In this document: positions 1 to 8,418 of the stretch, one piece after another
Layout of the letters: each line of letters starts with the position of its first letter
Position numbering within the stretch: position 1 is the stretch's first letter
Program-made: the position numbers and the translations under genes
NCBI GenBank assembly: GCA_964563975.1
Contig: CAZLZJ010000002.1
Location: 1-64,000 of the forward strand
DNA: 64,000 nt
Origin: JAAYJR01 sp964563975
GTDB taxonomy: Bacteria > Bacteroidota > Bacteroidia > Bacteroidales > Prolixibacteraceae
Direction: 5' to 3'
Notes under the pieces: generated by a model
The model's database searches: none
Seen by the model: the letters and a program-made list of their open reading frames with translations, nothing else
What the model was told of the DNA's origin: nothing

Positions 1-668
1 TTTGCCACAATGGCCCCCTGCTCAATAATATTAATATTGCCGGGGACATATTTTTTTATCAGATTTATCAGGAGAGGGTAGTGGGTACAACCCAGGATAA
101 GAGTATCAAGTTTTTTATCTTTTTTAAGAATATTCTGAATATTTTTTTTCACAAAAAAATCTGCACCATCAGAATCGATCTCACTGTTTTCAACTAATGG
201 AACCCATAGAGGGCATGCCTCCTGAATAGCTGATTTGAATTTTTCACCTATACATTTTTTTAATTCAACCGGGTAGGAACCGGAAAGGATTGTTCCGGTA
301 GTTCCTAATACTCCCACATGGCCTGTTTGTGTAATCCCGGCCACCTCTTCCGCAGTTGGCCTGATAACGCCCAGCACCCTTCTCCCGGGTGCTATTTCAG
401 GAAGGTCAATTTGCTGAATACTTCTTAATACTTTTGAAGAGGCTGTATTACATGCAATGATTATAAGGTGGCAGTTACGGCTGAAAAGATACTTTACTGC
501 CTGCAGGGTGTATGAATAAACTACCTTGAATGATCTTGTGCCATACGGGGTTCTTGCATTATCGCCTAAGTACAGAAAGTCATATTCAGGCAGGCTTTTA
601 ATAAGTTCTTTCAGTACGGTGAGGCCTCCATAGCCTGAATCAAAAACGCCAATCGGGGAAGAATCCAT
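1..668 (-). CDS. murI: Glutamate racemase, C-terminal end cut by window edge
   Basis: Interconverts L- and D-glutamate to supply D-glutamate for peptidoglycan in the cytoplasm. The visible 222 residues start at ATG 666-668 and run off the left edge, so roughly the last 40-50 residues of a normal ~270-residue enzyme are missing. Family motifs are present in order: GVFDSGYGG near residue 7, the first catalytic cysteine in ACNTAS (C73), and the second in LGCTHYPLL (C194). It starts 3 bp after the stop of the glycogen synthase gene on the same strand, so the two are probably co-transcribed although their functions are unrelated. The identification is secure. Confidence 0.95.
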   Translation of the reverse strand, partial: MDSSPIGVFDSGYGGLTVLKELIKSLPEYDFLYLGDNARTPYGTRSFKVVYSYTLQAVKYLFSRNCHLIIIACNTASSKVLRSIQQIDLPEIAPGRRVLGVIRPTAEEVAGITQTGHVGVLGTTGTILSGSYPVELKKCIGEKFKSAIQEACPLWVPLVENSEIDSDGADFFVKKNIQNILKKDKKLDTLILGCTHYPLLINLIKKYVPGNINIIEQGAIVA

Positions 669-671
669 AAT

Positions 672-2507
672 TTATCTTGTTATTGCCAGATTATATGCTT
701 CGTCGTAATATTTTCCCAATTCCGACCAGTCAAATTGCTGGGATGCCTCTTCACTTTTATTCCTGAGAGCTATTCTTTCTCTTCTTGTCAGCTGTACAAA
801 TTTTAACATAAGGTCAGATAGTATCTCTGCGGCCTGGTTAAAGTCTTTCCTTTTTCTGTCAATAATGAACATTCCCTGCTTTTCATGGTCCAGAATATTC
901 CTTGAAACATAATCGCCAAAGCCTGCCAGGTTACTGGATATTGAAGACACCCCGCTGGCAAGACATTCAAGGGGTGTGTATCCCCATGGTTCGTACATGC
1001 TTGGGAATATACCCAGATGGCACCCTCTGACAAATTGCGGGTAGTCCATTTTAAATAATGGATTGGTTGTGGAGATAAAGTCGGGGTGATATACTATTTT
1101 AACTTTATCATGCCTGTTGTTTATCAGGTTGGCCGTGCGAAGAAAGTTTAATACTTCATCCTGACTGTCGTTTTTAAGTGTATGCGTAACTATTTTTGGA
1201 AGATGATTTGTCTTCCAGCTTTGCACATTTCTTCTGAGCTTAAGACGCAGGTAGTCATCGACCAATCCGCTAAGGTCAGGAAATTCATACTGCTCGTCAG
1301 ATGATGTAATTTTGGTATATAACCGTGTCCCAAGTTGTTCCCTTATTTCGTCGCAGACACGGTGTATCTCCTCAATTAATACTTTTGAATGTAAAACGTC
1401 AGTATTAAATGTGTAAAATGGACGGCGGGTTATAATGAAAGCAACAACAGTCATTTCAGAATTTATTGTCTGCATTTTCCAGTTCAGCCTTGCTAATGCT
1501 TCCAGGGTCAGATCAAATCCTTTATTGTGAAATTCATACCTTCCTGAAGTGAAAAAATAGAGAGTTTTATTAAGGTCAAAAGAATAGCTCTGAAAAAAAT
1601 GGCCCATTACAAAGTCGTGAATTTTTTCCTTATAGTTAAGGTGTTGGTTCTGAATATGATGAAGGGCTTCAAATCTTTGCAGATTCAATCCGTTGGGCAA
1701 TATTTTATCGGGAGTTCTTCCCAACAGGTGTGTACACTCTCTTGCTGTTACTTCGCTTACAGTTGTAAATACATGTGACCCGTGTGTTGAGGCTCTTTCA
1801 ATATCAACAATTGGCCGTATATTGAAAATATCGGCCTCTTTTTCCCAGTTATAAAATGGCAGATTATCATAAAAATGATTATCATTCATTGCAAGGTATC
1901 TGCCTAACATTGTTGCATGAGTTGTAAATACAATTTTTATATTGAGATTTTCCTTTCTGATACCGGGTATAGGCAGCCCTGCCATCCATTCATGAAAATG
2001 GGCAATAACGAATTTTTTACAAAAACCGGATGTACACAGATATTTGAAAAACTCTTTCACCTGATATCCAAAAGCAGCAACCTGGTCAATTAGCTCATCG
2101 TTTCCCGGGAGTGAGATATTATGGTCCTGCCATACAAAATGTTTTATTTCACCTAACTTGTCAAATACCGAGAAAGGGTTAAAGAGCACTACATTTGGTC
2201 TTCCGGAGATAATCCACTCTCCGTAATGTACATCAAAGCCTCTCTCCTGCAGTTTCAATACTGCTTTTCCTACCGGAGTTGAGTAGTCGGTTGCCTGATC
2301 AAAATGAGCTACAGCCTGCTCTTCAAAGTAAGGACCTATAAGAAAATAGTTTTCTTTAGACCATTTTTCTATTATTGAAGGCACTTTTGAGCGAATCACT
2401 GTATAGATACCTCCAACCTGATTGCAGACCTCCCAGGCTACTTCAAACAGGTAAGCATCCGGCAGACTGTCTCTTTTTATATTACTATTTTGATCTTTTA
2501 ATTTCAT
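672..2507 (-). CDS. GT3-family (eukaryote-like) glycogen synthase
   Basis: Transfers glucose from a nucleotide sugar onto the growing alpha-1,4-glucan in the cytoplasm. The 611-residue protein opens with FEVAWEVCNQVGGIYTVI (residues 21-38), the nucleotide-sugar binding start typical of animal and fungal glycogen synthases (family GT3) rather than of bacterial GlgA (GT5). The GT-B E-x7-E motif is seen as EPWGYTPLE (E506 and E514), followed by a GFGDYV segment near 529. Length is shorter than the eukaryotic enzymes (about 700), as expected for a form without regulatory tails. A copy of a dispersed repeat lies directly upstream, ending 33 bp before the ATG. malQ at 11555-13045 could act on the same polymer. 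Confidence 0.88.
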   Translation of the reverse strand: MKLKDQNSNIKRDSLPDAYLFEVAWEVCNQVGGIYTVIRSKVPSIIEKWSKENYFLIGPYFEEQAVAHFDQATDYSTPVGKAVLKLQERGFDVHYGEWIISGRPNVVLFNPFSVFDKLGEIKHFVWQDHNISLPGNDELIDQVAAFGYQVKEFFKYLCTSGFCKKFVIAHFHEWMAGLPIPGIRKENLNIKIVFTTHATMLGRYLAMNDNHFYDNLPFYNWEKEADIFNIRPIVDIERASTHGSHVFTTVSEVTARECTHLLGRTPDKILPNGLNLQRFEALHHIQNQHLNYKEKIHDFVMGHFFQSYSFDLNKTLYFFTSGRYEFHNKGFDLTLEALARLNWKMQTINSEMTVVAFIITRRPFYTFNTDVLHSKVLIEEIHRVCDEIREQLGTRLYTKITSSDEQYEFPDLSGLVDDYLRLKLRRNVQSWKTNHLPKIVTHTLKNDSQDEVLNFLRTANLINNRHDKVKIVYHPDFISTTNPLFKMDYPQFVRGCHLGIFPSMYEPWGYTPLECLASGVSSISSNLAGFGDYVSRNILDHEKQGMFIIDRKRKDFNQAAEILSDLMLKFVQLTRRERIALRNKSEEASQQFDWSELGKYYDEAYNLAITR

Positions 2508-2595
2508 CTGATTAAAATTTAAAGTTTTTTAAGGTATCAGATAGCTTGCTCGCATGGTTTTCATTATGGCCGTTTGTTCGATTTTAATCGGTGAT
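2508..2595 (-). repeat. Dispersed intergenic repeat, copy 1 (upstream of glycogen synthase)
   Basis: Read on the minus strand it has a GATTAAAATCG segment, then GAAAACC, then the core ATGCGAGCAAGCTAT at 2541-2555, then an AT-rich tail reaching the ATG. The same 15-mer occurs exactly at 15146-15160 and 36244-36258, and in diverged form at 57106-57120. Exactly 33 bp separate core and start codon here, as at 36292 and 57154. TACCTTAA starts five bases after the core and could be a -7 box. Function unknown; promoter or leader element suspected. Confidence 0.7.
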
Positions 2596-2639
2596 TTGCA
2601 TATATTAATTTAAGATCAAAACAAATAAAAAATTTTATT

Positions 2640-2671
2640 AAAAAAAAGCCATTCTTCAAATGAGGAATGGC
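2640..2671 (-). terminator. Rho-independent terminator of the OmpH/bamA block
   Basis: Hairpin with arms GCCATTCTTC (2648-2657) and GAGGAATGGC (2662-2671), one G-U pair, and an A-run at 2640-2647 that becomes a U-run in the minus-strand transcript. It lies 21 bp beyond the stop of the distal OmpH gene, where the minus-strand envelope operon should end. Confidence 0.75.
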
Positions 2672-2692
2672 CTACTCAAAAATTTTATTGAA

Positions 2693-3208
2693 TTATTGAA
2701 GTCCCAGTTTTTTCTTTACCATCGGGAGGATGTCAATACTCTGGTTAGACATATAAAGTACCACTTTGGTGCCTATGTCAAAAACATAAAGAAGGCCTTG
2801 CTCCTTAGCAACCTCTTGAATTGCATTTTCAGCTTTATCGAAAACGGGCTGCAGCAGCTCCGCCTGTTTTTGCTGAAGTTGCTGATTAGCCGTAACATGG
2901 TAGTTTTGAATTCTTTGTTGAATATCTTGTAATTCAGAGATTTTTGCATTTCTTTTAACTTCAGAAGCATTTTCCCCAAGCTGTTCAAGTTCTTTCAGCT
3001 TTTGTTGATAATTTGTTTGCATCTCTCCCAAAACATCCTCCAGTTCCGCCTGAAAGCTGTTAAAACTGGTCTCGGCGCTTGTTCTTTCAGGCATTAATTG
3101 AACTAACGCCTGTAAATCTATATGTCCGAACTTAAGGTTTTGGGCTTCGGTTGACATAAATATCCCGGTTAAAAAAAGAAGTGCAAAAAGTTTAATTAAT
3201 TTTCTCAT
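2693..3208 (-). CDS. OmpH/Skp-family periplasmic chaperone (distal copy)
   Basis: Skp-like holdase expected to carry unfolded outer-membrane proteins across the periplasm to BamA. The 171-residue protein has a signal peptide (MRKLIKLFALLFLTG, cleavage near TEAQ), then NLKFGHIDLQAL, the usual beta-strand start of the family, then a long charged, heptad-like helical region (about 45-130) forming the tentacle, and a C-terminal strand. Start is ATG 3206-3208; an upstream in-frame TTG two codons earlier is less likely. It is 44 bp downstream of a second OmpH gene and in the same direction as bamA, which supports the role. Length is normal. Confidence 0.88.
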   Translation of the reverse strand: MRKLIKLFALLFLTGIFMSTEAQNLKFGHIDLQALVQLMPERTSAETSFNSFQAELEDVLGEMQTNYQQKLKELEQLGENASEVKRNAKISELQDIQQRIQNYHVTANQQLQQKQAELLQPVFDKAENAIQEVAKEQGLLYVFDIGTKVVLYMSNQSIDILPMVKKKLGLQ

Positions 3209-3252
3209 AATCAAAGTAATATTAAAATTTTTGTAGCAAATATAATTATTAA

Positions 3253-3765
3253 TTATTTATATCCCAGCTTTTGTAAGACCTGATCGCTCAAATCAAATTT
3301 AGGATTTGTAAAAAACAGGGTCGTGCCTCCTGCTTTGTCAAAAATAACTGCATAACTTCCTTCATTAGCTATTTCCTGCACAGTATTGAAAATATCTTCC
3401 TGGATAGGTTTTACCAGGGCCTGTCTTTTTTTAAACAGATCGCCTTCGGGGCCAAAGTACTTGCGTTGCAGCTGTTTGTAATCTTTTTCTTTTGTTATAA
3501 TTACATCTTCACGTTTCCGTTTCATATCATCAGAGAGCAAAACACTTTCGGCCTGAAAATCATTATACATCTGTTCTATTTCAGAATGCATTGCCTCTAA
3601 TTCTTTCTGATATTGTGCTGATAACTTATTGAGCTGCTCCTGGGCTGCCGTAAAGGCAGGGATATTTTCAAGGATATAATCCGAATTTATAAAAGCATAC
3701 TTTTGGGCAAAAACAGTTCCGCCAATCAAAAGAGATGCAAATAGTGTCATCAATAATTTTTTCAT
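3253..3765 (-). CDS. OmpH/Skp-family periplasmic chaperone (proximal copy)
   Basis: Second Skp-like chaperone, probably working with BamA on outer-membrane protein delivery. The 170-residue protein begins MKKLLMTLFASLLIGG with cleavage expected after VFAQ, then KYAFINSDYILENIP, the OmpH start motif, and a long charged helix with many K, E and Q. It ends DQVLQKLGYK, resembling the KKKLGLQ end of its neighbour, so the pair looks like an old duplication. ATG 3763-3765 is preferred because it gives a clean signal peptide; an in-frame ATG eight codons upstream would add an MKTFYFNR extension. A terminator-like hairpin separates it from bamA. Confidence 0.88.
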   Translation of the reverse strand: MKKLLMTLFASLLIGGTVFAQKYAFINSDYILENIPAFTAAQEQLNKLSAQYQKELEAMHSEIEQMYNDFQAESVLLSDDMKRKREDVIITKEKDYKQLQRKYFGPEGDLFKKRQALVKPIQEDIFNTVQEIANEGSYAVIFDKAGGTTLFFTNPKFDLSDQVLQKLGYK

Positions 3766-3796
3766 ACGATTAAAATAAAAAGTTTTCAAAGGTGTT

Positions 3797-3821
3797 AAAA
3801 AAATACCCGGTTTTTACCGGG
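3797..3821 (-). terminator. Hairpin with U-run between bamA and the OmpH genes
   Basis: Stem CCCGGT/ACCGGG (3806-3811 with 3816-3821), TTTT loop, and an A-run at 3797-3803 that is a U-run on the minus strand. It lies just after bamA and before the first OmpH gene, so it may partly end bamA transcription and set a lower chaperone dose. Confidence 0.55.
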
Positions 3822-3879
3822 AAACCCGGATAATTTTTGCTATTACAATATTACATATTTTGTGCCAAATTTATATTTA

Positions 3880-6606
3880 TCAGAACTGCTGTCCAATGAC
3901 AAAGTGAAACTGGCTGCCGCTGGCATCTGAGGCTCCCGGCACTTTATCAAATCCATATCCCCAGTCTATACCCATCAGCCCAAACATAGGGAGAAATATT
4001 CTTACGCCGACACCTGCAGATCTGTATAATTTGAAAGGATTGTAGTTTTGGAAATTTATGTCAGCATTTCCCCCTTCGAGGAATGTAAGTGCATAAATAG
4101 TTGCACTTGGCTTTAATGTTACCGGATAACGCATTTCCATAGTAAACTTTGAATACATTCTGGAACCTGTGACGGTATTCGGACTCAGACTGAAATCCTG
4201 ATACCCCCTTAATGATATATAGTCGGTTCCATACATATTAAATCCGGACATTCCCGAACCACCTACAATGAAACCTTCGAATGGGGAGAGACGGTCAGGA
4301 TCATAATAGCCAAGGAATCCCAGTTCTGCCGAAGTGCGTAATACTAAGTTCATATTTTTTGACAAGGCATTGAATACCTGTCCTTTAAATAACCATTTAT
4401 GATATTCAATCCATTTGTATTTCTCTTTGTTGGTAATTTCAGTTGAAGCAGATTTTTTGCCTGACAATAATGAAAAGGGAGGAGTTGCTTTTAATGTAAT
4501 TGAGAATTGTGAACCACTTCTTGAATAGAGGGGATTATCAATTGAGTTTCTTCCAAATGCTGTTTTCAGGCTGAAGTTGTTAAATGTTCCGTTTACCTGG
4601 CCATTTTCATCTGCAAGAAAATAGAAGCCGGTCATGTTACGCAGAAGGTAATGCTCAAATGATAATTCATGGTAAATTGTAAAGAAATCGTCGGGAAACG
4701 ACAGCCTGTATCCGTAACCCATTGCAATCGAAGTGGTTTCCCATATTTGATCATTGGCTTTATCTTCCTCTTCCGCTCCGTAATTATACTCGACCTGGGG
4801 ATAACCTCCGTAACCATAGGGATCATATCCATATCCATACCCATAAGGAGAATAGCCTCCGTATCCAAATGGTGAGTAACCTCCGTAACCATATGGCGAA
4901 TAACCTCCGTACCCATAAGGAGAATAGCCGCCATACCCATAAGGGCTGTAAGATTGGTAATATTTATTAGCACTGTAATTTACCCTGGTATGTGATAATG
5001 AAAATGAAAATGAGTTTGGTTTTTTGCCTCCCAGCCAAGGTTCAACAAAAGATAATCCAACCGTTCTGTAATACTTTCCACTGGTTTGGTATCTGAGGCT
5101 GAGTGTTTGCCCGTCTCCTGAAGGTAATGGTCTCCATGCCTGTTTATTGAAAAAGTTGCGCATTGAAAAATTGGCAAATTTAAGGCCTACCGACCCCATG
5201 AACATACCGGCTCCGAATCCTCCCGACAGCTCTATCTGGTCGTTGGCTTTTTCCTGTAGCTGATATTCAATGTCAACAGTTCCGTCTTCAGGTTTTGGAT
5301 GGATATCAGGATTTATGGCTTCCGGATCAAAATGGCCTAATTGTGACAGTTCTCTTACCGAACGGATAATTGCTGATTTGTTGAACAGGTCGCCCGGGTA
5401 TGTTCTGATCTCCCTTCTGGCAACATGCTCATGAGTTTTTGTATTTCCTGTTATCATCACTCTGTCTATAGTTGCCTGCTTACCCTCCCGGATCCGCATT
5501 TCATAATTGATTGTATCATTGTTAATACTTGCTTCAACCGGTTGAAGATCGAAAAAGAGATAACCCTCGTTAAGATAAAGGTTATTGAGACCTATGTCAT
5601 TGTCGAACAGCTGTTTTTCAAGGATTGACTGGTTGAATACATCTCCTTTCTCAATTCCAAGGACACTGTTCAGATGTTCAGACGGGTAGACAGTATTGCC
5701 CACCCACTTTATATCTCCGAAATAATATTTATTTCCTTCGTCAACTTCTATTTCGACATTTACTCTGGGTTTGTTTTTTCTGCCTACATTAACCTGATAT
5801 ACGGTGTCTCCTAAAATGATTGCATCCCGGAATCCTTTTTCGTTATATTTATCTATAAATTTTACTTTATCTTTTTCATACTCTTCCTGAAGGTACTTTT
5901 TTGTTCTGAAAAAGTTTTTTAATTTTTTGGCATTCGTTTTTTTCATTGCCCGTTCAAGTAAGTTACTTGACACTTGTTGGTTCCCATGGATGATTACGTC
6001 ATTCACTTTGACCTTCTCTTTCTTGTTAACATTTATGTCGAGAATAACGCTGTTATTGGCAGTTGTATCATCACGCTGAACAATGCTTACTTCTGTGTTG
6101 AGGAACCCTTTGGCAAGGAACAGATTTTTTATGGCTCTTTCAGCATTTATTATTTGGTTGTCAGTTATCTGGCTGCCTTTCAGTAGCAGAACCTTCTCGT
6201 TAATATCATCCTGTTCTGATTTATTTACTCCGTAAAAGTTAATATCTGACAGCCGTGGCCGTTCCTGAAGGTAAATGTCAAGCCATACCTGATTGTCAGT
6301 AGCTTTAGTGACAGTAACTTTCACATCTGAAAAAAGCCCCTGTTGCCACATTTTATTTATGGCATTGGTGATAGCTTCACCCGGGATATTAATTTCCTGT
6401 CCCGGCAGGAGGCCGGAAAGTTGTGTTAATGCTGTTTTATCAAGATACTTTATTCCGGAAATCTGGACATCGGCAATTGTATATTTTTTCGGACTTGAGT
6501 AATAGACTGAAAAACCTGAATCATCTTCTATCTGGCTGAAGGAATTCTGGTTCAACGAAAAAATTAAAATAAAAAATAGTATTAAAAATTTAAATAGTCT
6601 GATCAT
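3880..6606 (-). CDS. bamA: Outer-membrane protein assembly factor BamA
   Basis: Core of the BAM machine that folds beta-barrel proteins into the outer membrane. 908 residues: signal peptide 1-24, five POTRA modules over roughly 35-450 (recurrent GxxF/Y...GN boundaries), then a 16-strand barrel ending in FHFVIGQQF with the terminal Phe of outer-membrane proteins. It is longer than E. coli BamA (about 810), partly because of an inserted low-complexity segment at residues 553-601 made of YSPYGYGG repeats, probably in an early extracellular loop. It sits 6 bp after uppS and upstream of two OmpH genes, so isoprenoid carrier synthesis, BAM and chaperones are in one transcription unit. Confidence 0.95.
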   Translation of the reverse strand: MIRLFKFLILFFILIFSLNQNSFSQIEDDSGFSVYYSSPKKYTIADVQISGIKYLDKTALTQLSGLLPGQEINIPGEAITNAINKMWQQGLFSDVKVTVTKATDNQVWLDIYLQERPRLSDINFYGVNKSEQDDINEKVLLLKGSQITDNQIINAERAIKNLFLAKGFLNTEVSIVQRDDTTANNSVILDINVNKKEKVKVNDVIIHGNQQVSSNLLERAMKKTNAKKLKNFFRTKKYLQEEYEKDKVKFIDKYNEKGFRDAIILGDTVYQVNVGRKNKPRVNVEIEVDEGNKYYFGDIKWVGNTVYPSEHLNSVLGIEKGDVFNQSILEKQLFDNDIGLNNLYLNEGYLFFDLQPVEASINNDTINYEMRIREGKQATIDRVMITGNTKTHEHVARREIRTYPGDLFNKSAIIRSVRELSQLGHFDPEAINPDIHPKPEDGTVDIEYQLQEKANDQIELSGGFGAGMFMGSVGLKFANFSMRNFFNKQAWRPLPSGDGQTLSLRYQTSGKYYRTVGLSFVEPWLGGKKPNSFSFSLSHTRVNYSANKYYQSYSPYGYGGYSPYGYGGYSPYGYGGYSPFGYGGYSPYGYGYGYDPYGYGGYPQVEYNYGAEEEDKANDQIWETTSIAMGYGYRLSFPDDFFTIYHELSFEHYLLRNMTGFYFLADENGQVNGTFNNFSLKTAFGRNSIDNPLYSRSGSQFSITLKATPPFSLLSGKKSASTEITNKEKYKWIEYHKWLFKGQVFNALSKNMNLVLRTSAELGFLGYYDPDRLSPFEGFIVGGSGMSGFNMYGTDYISLRGYQDFSLSPNTVTGSRMYSKFTMEMRYPVTLKPSATIYALTFLEGGNADINFQNYNPFKLYRSAGVGVRIFLPMFGLMGIDWGYGFDKVPGASDASGSQFHFVIGQQF
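4804..4950 (-). repeat. bamA: 24-bp tandem repeat inside bamA (YSPYGYGG units)
   Basis: Read on the minus strand, four 24-bp units at 4927-4950, 4903-4926, 4879-4902 and 4855-4878 encode YSPYGYGG three times and YSPFGYGG once. An expanded fifth unit at 4804-4854 encodes YSPYGYGYGYDPYGYGG. In total 147 bp or 49 residues. Units differ at synonymous positions, so the array is not a fresh slippage product, but unit-number change would keep the frame. Confidence 0.93.
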
Positions 6607-6612
6607 AACATT

Positions 6613-7356
6613 CTAAAATAACTGTTCACTGATTTTTCCAAATCTCCTCTCTCTGTTCTGAAAATCAAAAATTGCTTCAAATAGATCCTCTTTTCTAAAA
6701 TCGGGCCACAATTTATCGGTGAAATATAGTTCAGAATAGGCTAATTGCCAAAGAAGAAAATTACTAAGCCTGTATTCTCCACTTGTTCTTATCATCAGTT
6801 CCGGATCGGGAAGATGTGATGATGGCAGATATTTTGCAAATAACATATCGTCAATCTCATCCGGATCAAGTTTGCCTTTTTTTACGTCAACAGCTATTTT
6901 TCTTGCTGTTTCCGTAATTTCCCATTTAGAACTGTAGCTAATTGCCATGATTAAATTAAGACCGGTGTTAGGGCTAAGTGTTTCGATACATTCCTGAAGT
7001 TTTATCCTTACCATGGGTGGCAGTTTTTCAATATCTCCGATTACTCCAAGTTTAACATTATACTTCATTAAATCAGTTGTTTCATTTTCAATAGCTTCTA
7101 TAAGCAAATTCATCAAGGCATCTACTTCCATTTTTGGACGCTTCCAGTTTTCTGTTGAAAAAGCAAAAAGGGTAAGGTACTTTATGCCCAGTTCACCGGC
7201 TCCCTCAACGGTCGACTTAACAGCTACAATGCCTTGTTGGTGCCCGCTTATCCGGGCCTTCCCATATTGTGCTGCCCAACGGCCGTTTCCATCCATTATG
7301 ATAGCGATATGTTGTGGAATATTATCTTTGTTTAATTTGTTTTTCAATGATTCCAT
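6613..7356 (-). CDS. uppS: Isoprenyl (undecaprenyl) diphosphate synthase
   Basis: Cis-prenyltransferase that adds isopentenyl units to farnesyl diphosphate to make the C55 carrier lipid for peptidoglycan and surface glycans. 247 residues with the HIAIIMDGNGRWA signature (catalytic Asp and P-loop) near residue 16, GH in ISGHQQG, FAFSTENW near 70, and RTSGEYRLSNFLLWQ/ELYFT near the C-terminus, all diagnostic. ATG 7354-7356 is the chosen start: its first base is the last base of the upstream stop (TAATG), which suggests translational coupling. A GTG ten codons upstream lies inside the preceding gene and is unlikely. Confidence 0.95.
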   Translation of the reverse strand: MESLKNKLNKDNIPQHIAIIMDGNGRWAAQYGKARISGHQQGIVAVKSTVEGAGELGIKYLTLFAFSTENWKRPKMEVDALMNLLIEAIENETTDLMKYNVKLGVIGDIEKLPPMVRIKLQECIETLSPNTGLNLIMAISYSSKWEITETARKIAVDVKKGKLDPDEIDDMLFAKYLPSSHLPDPELMIRTSGEYRLSNFLLWQLAYSELYFTDKLWPDFRKEDLFEAIFDFQNRERRFGKISEQLF

Positions 7357-8105
7357 TACCAGTATTTCCTGTCGTATGCCGGACACGGTTTTTTACTTAA
7401 ATATATTTTATAAATAATATTTATTCCTAAATAACCCGGCCAGTCATTGTTATGTAAAAGATCAGTGTATTTTATTTTGGTTTCTTCATTACCATTATTT
7501 ACGTCAACCGCATTGAATGTCAGCGGATCATCAAGATCATCCAGCTTGTCTGAAAGTATCTTTCTAAGCTGGTATTCCAATCCTATCCCCATCTTTCTGC
7601 CGATATTGAATTTGAAACCAAATCCAAATGGTATGGAAGGAGTAATAACAGATTCTTCAGTCAACGGTAGTCCGTTAAAGTATGGGTTTATGAAAAATAA
7701 CTTTTCCGGATCAAAAGTATAAGGAAAAAACATTAAACCTACACCTCCCATAATATATGGGGTGACCGGTGTCTTTTTTTCACCCAATATATATTTCAGG
7801 TAATTTATTTCAACCTGCAGTGACAAGTCCTGAGCTATTTTGCTGAAATTCCATTTTACATCCTCAACAAATCCTTCTGCTCTATGATTGCCTACAATAA
7901 GCATGGCCCGGAGTCCAACCCTCGGGTTGAAATTGTATCTAAAATATCCCCCTAAGTTTAAATTAAATGTTTGCAGGGGGTGTACATCCCTGATATCACC
8001 CCAATATGTCGAAGAACCCCCCCAAATACCAATATCAGCTGTTGTTTGTGCAAAACCCGAAACAGTTAGAAGCAATGCAATAAACACCAATTTATTTTTT
8101 CCCAT
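7356..8105 (-). CDS. DUF6089-like outer-membrane beta-barrel protein
   Basis: Small outer-membrane protein of unknown role. 249 residues: signal peptide MGKNKLVFIALLLTVSGFAQ, then TTADIGIWGGSSTYWGDI and alternating aromatic and glycine strands (LGGYFRYNFNPRVGLRAML, PYIMGGVGLMFFPYTF, FGFGFKFNIGRKMGIGLEYQLRK shown as separate pieces) consistent with an eight-strand barrel. The WGDI start and the position just ahead of uppS and bamA match the Bacteroidota DUF6089 family as I remember it. Its stop overlaps the uppS ATG by one base. Function inferred only as envelope-related. Confidence 0.75.
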   Translation of the reverse strand: MGKNKLVFIALLLTVSGFAQTTADIGIWGGSSTYWGDIRDVHPLQTFNLNLGGYFRYNFNPRVGLRAMLIVGNHRAEGFVEDVKWNFSKIAQDLSLQVEINYLKYILGEKKTPVTPYIMGGVGLMFFPYTFDPEKLFFINPYFNGLPLTEESVITPSIPFGFGFKFNIGRKMGIGLEYQLRKILSDKLDDLDDPLTFNAVDVNNGNEETKIKYTDLLHNNDWPGYLGINIIYKIYLSKKPCPAYDRKYW

Positions 8106-8418
8106 ATGATTTTAACTGTTTTTCAATTGTATCATATTGAATCTGCAAATGTTTTATACATATCCCTATTTTCCGATTTAACCGGGATGTTCATTTCATT
8201 TGGCATTACAATTCATTTTTCATCATTGTTCCAGGCATATTGTTTAAAATAACAGAAGCATATTTGCAAATTAACATATAAATTTTACTTTGCTCTTCTG
8301 TTTTTTTATTATCAAGCTTTTAAAAGCTACAAAAGTAATATAATTCTAAAAATAACATACCTGAATGCTATTATAAAACCCAAAGAAAGATTAAAAATTG
8401 TTAAGCTTTGGAGATTAT
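8106..8418. other. Intergenic region upstream of the DUF6089-uppS-bamA unit
   Basis: 313 bp without a convincing gene, AT-rich. On the minus strand TACTTTTG (8337-8330) fits the Bacteroidota -7 box TAnnTTTG, but no good -33 TTTG is placed at the usual distance, and the leader would be over 200 nt. A short palindrome ATTTGCAAAT occurs near 8262-8273. Nothing else stands out. Confidence 0.3.

Noticed and set aside
4804..4950. Regular repeat that might be taken for a CRISPR array
   Set aside because: Units are directly adjacent without spacers and keep the bamA reading frame.
4669..4973. Open frames on both strands across the bamA repeat (His/Met/Thr-rich or His/Ile-rich proteins)
   Set aside because: They are shadows produced by the periodic 24-bp units inside a clear bamA gene and have no independent support.
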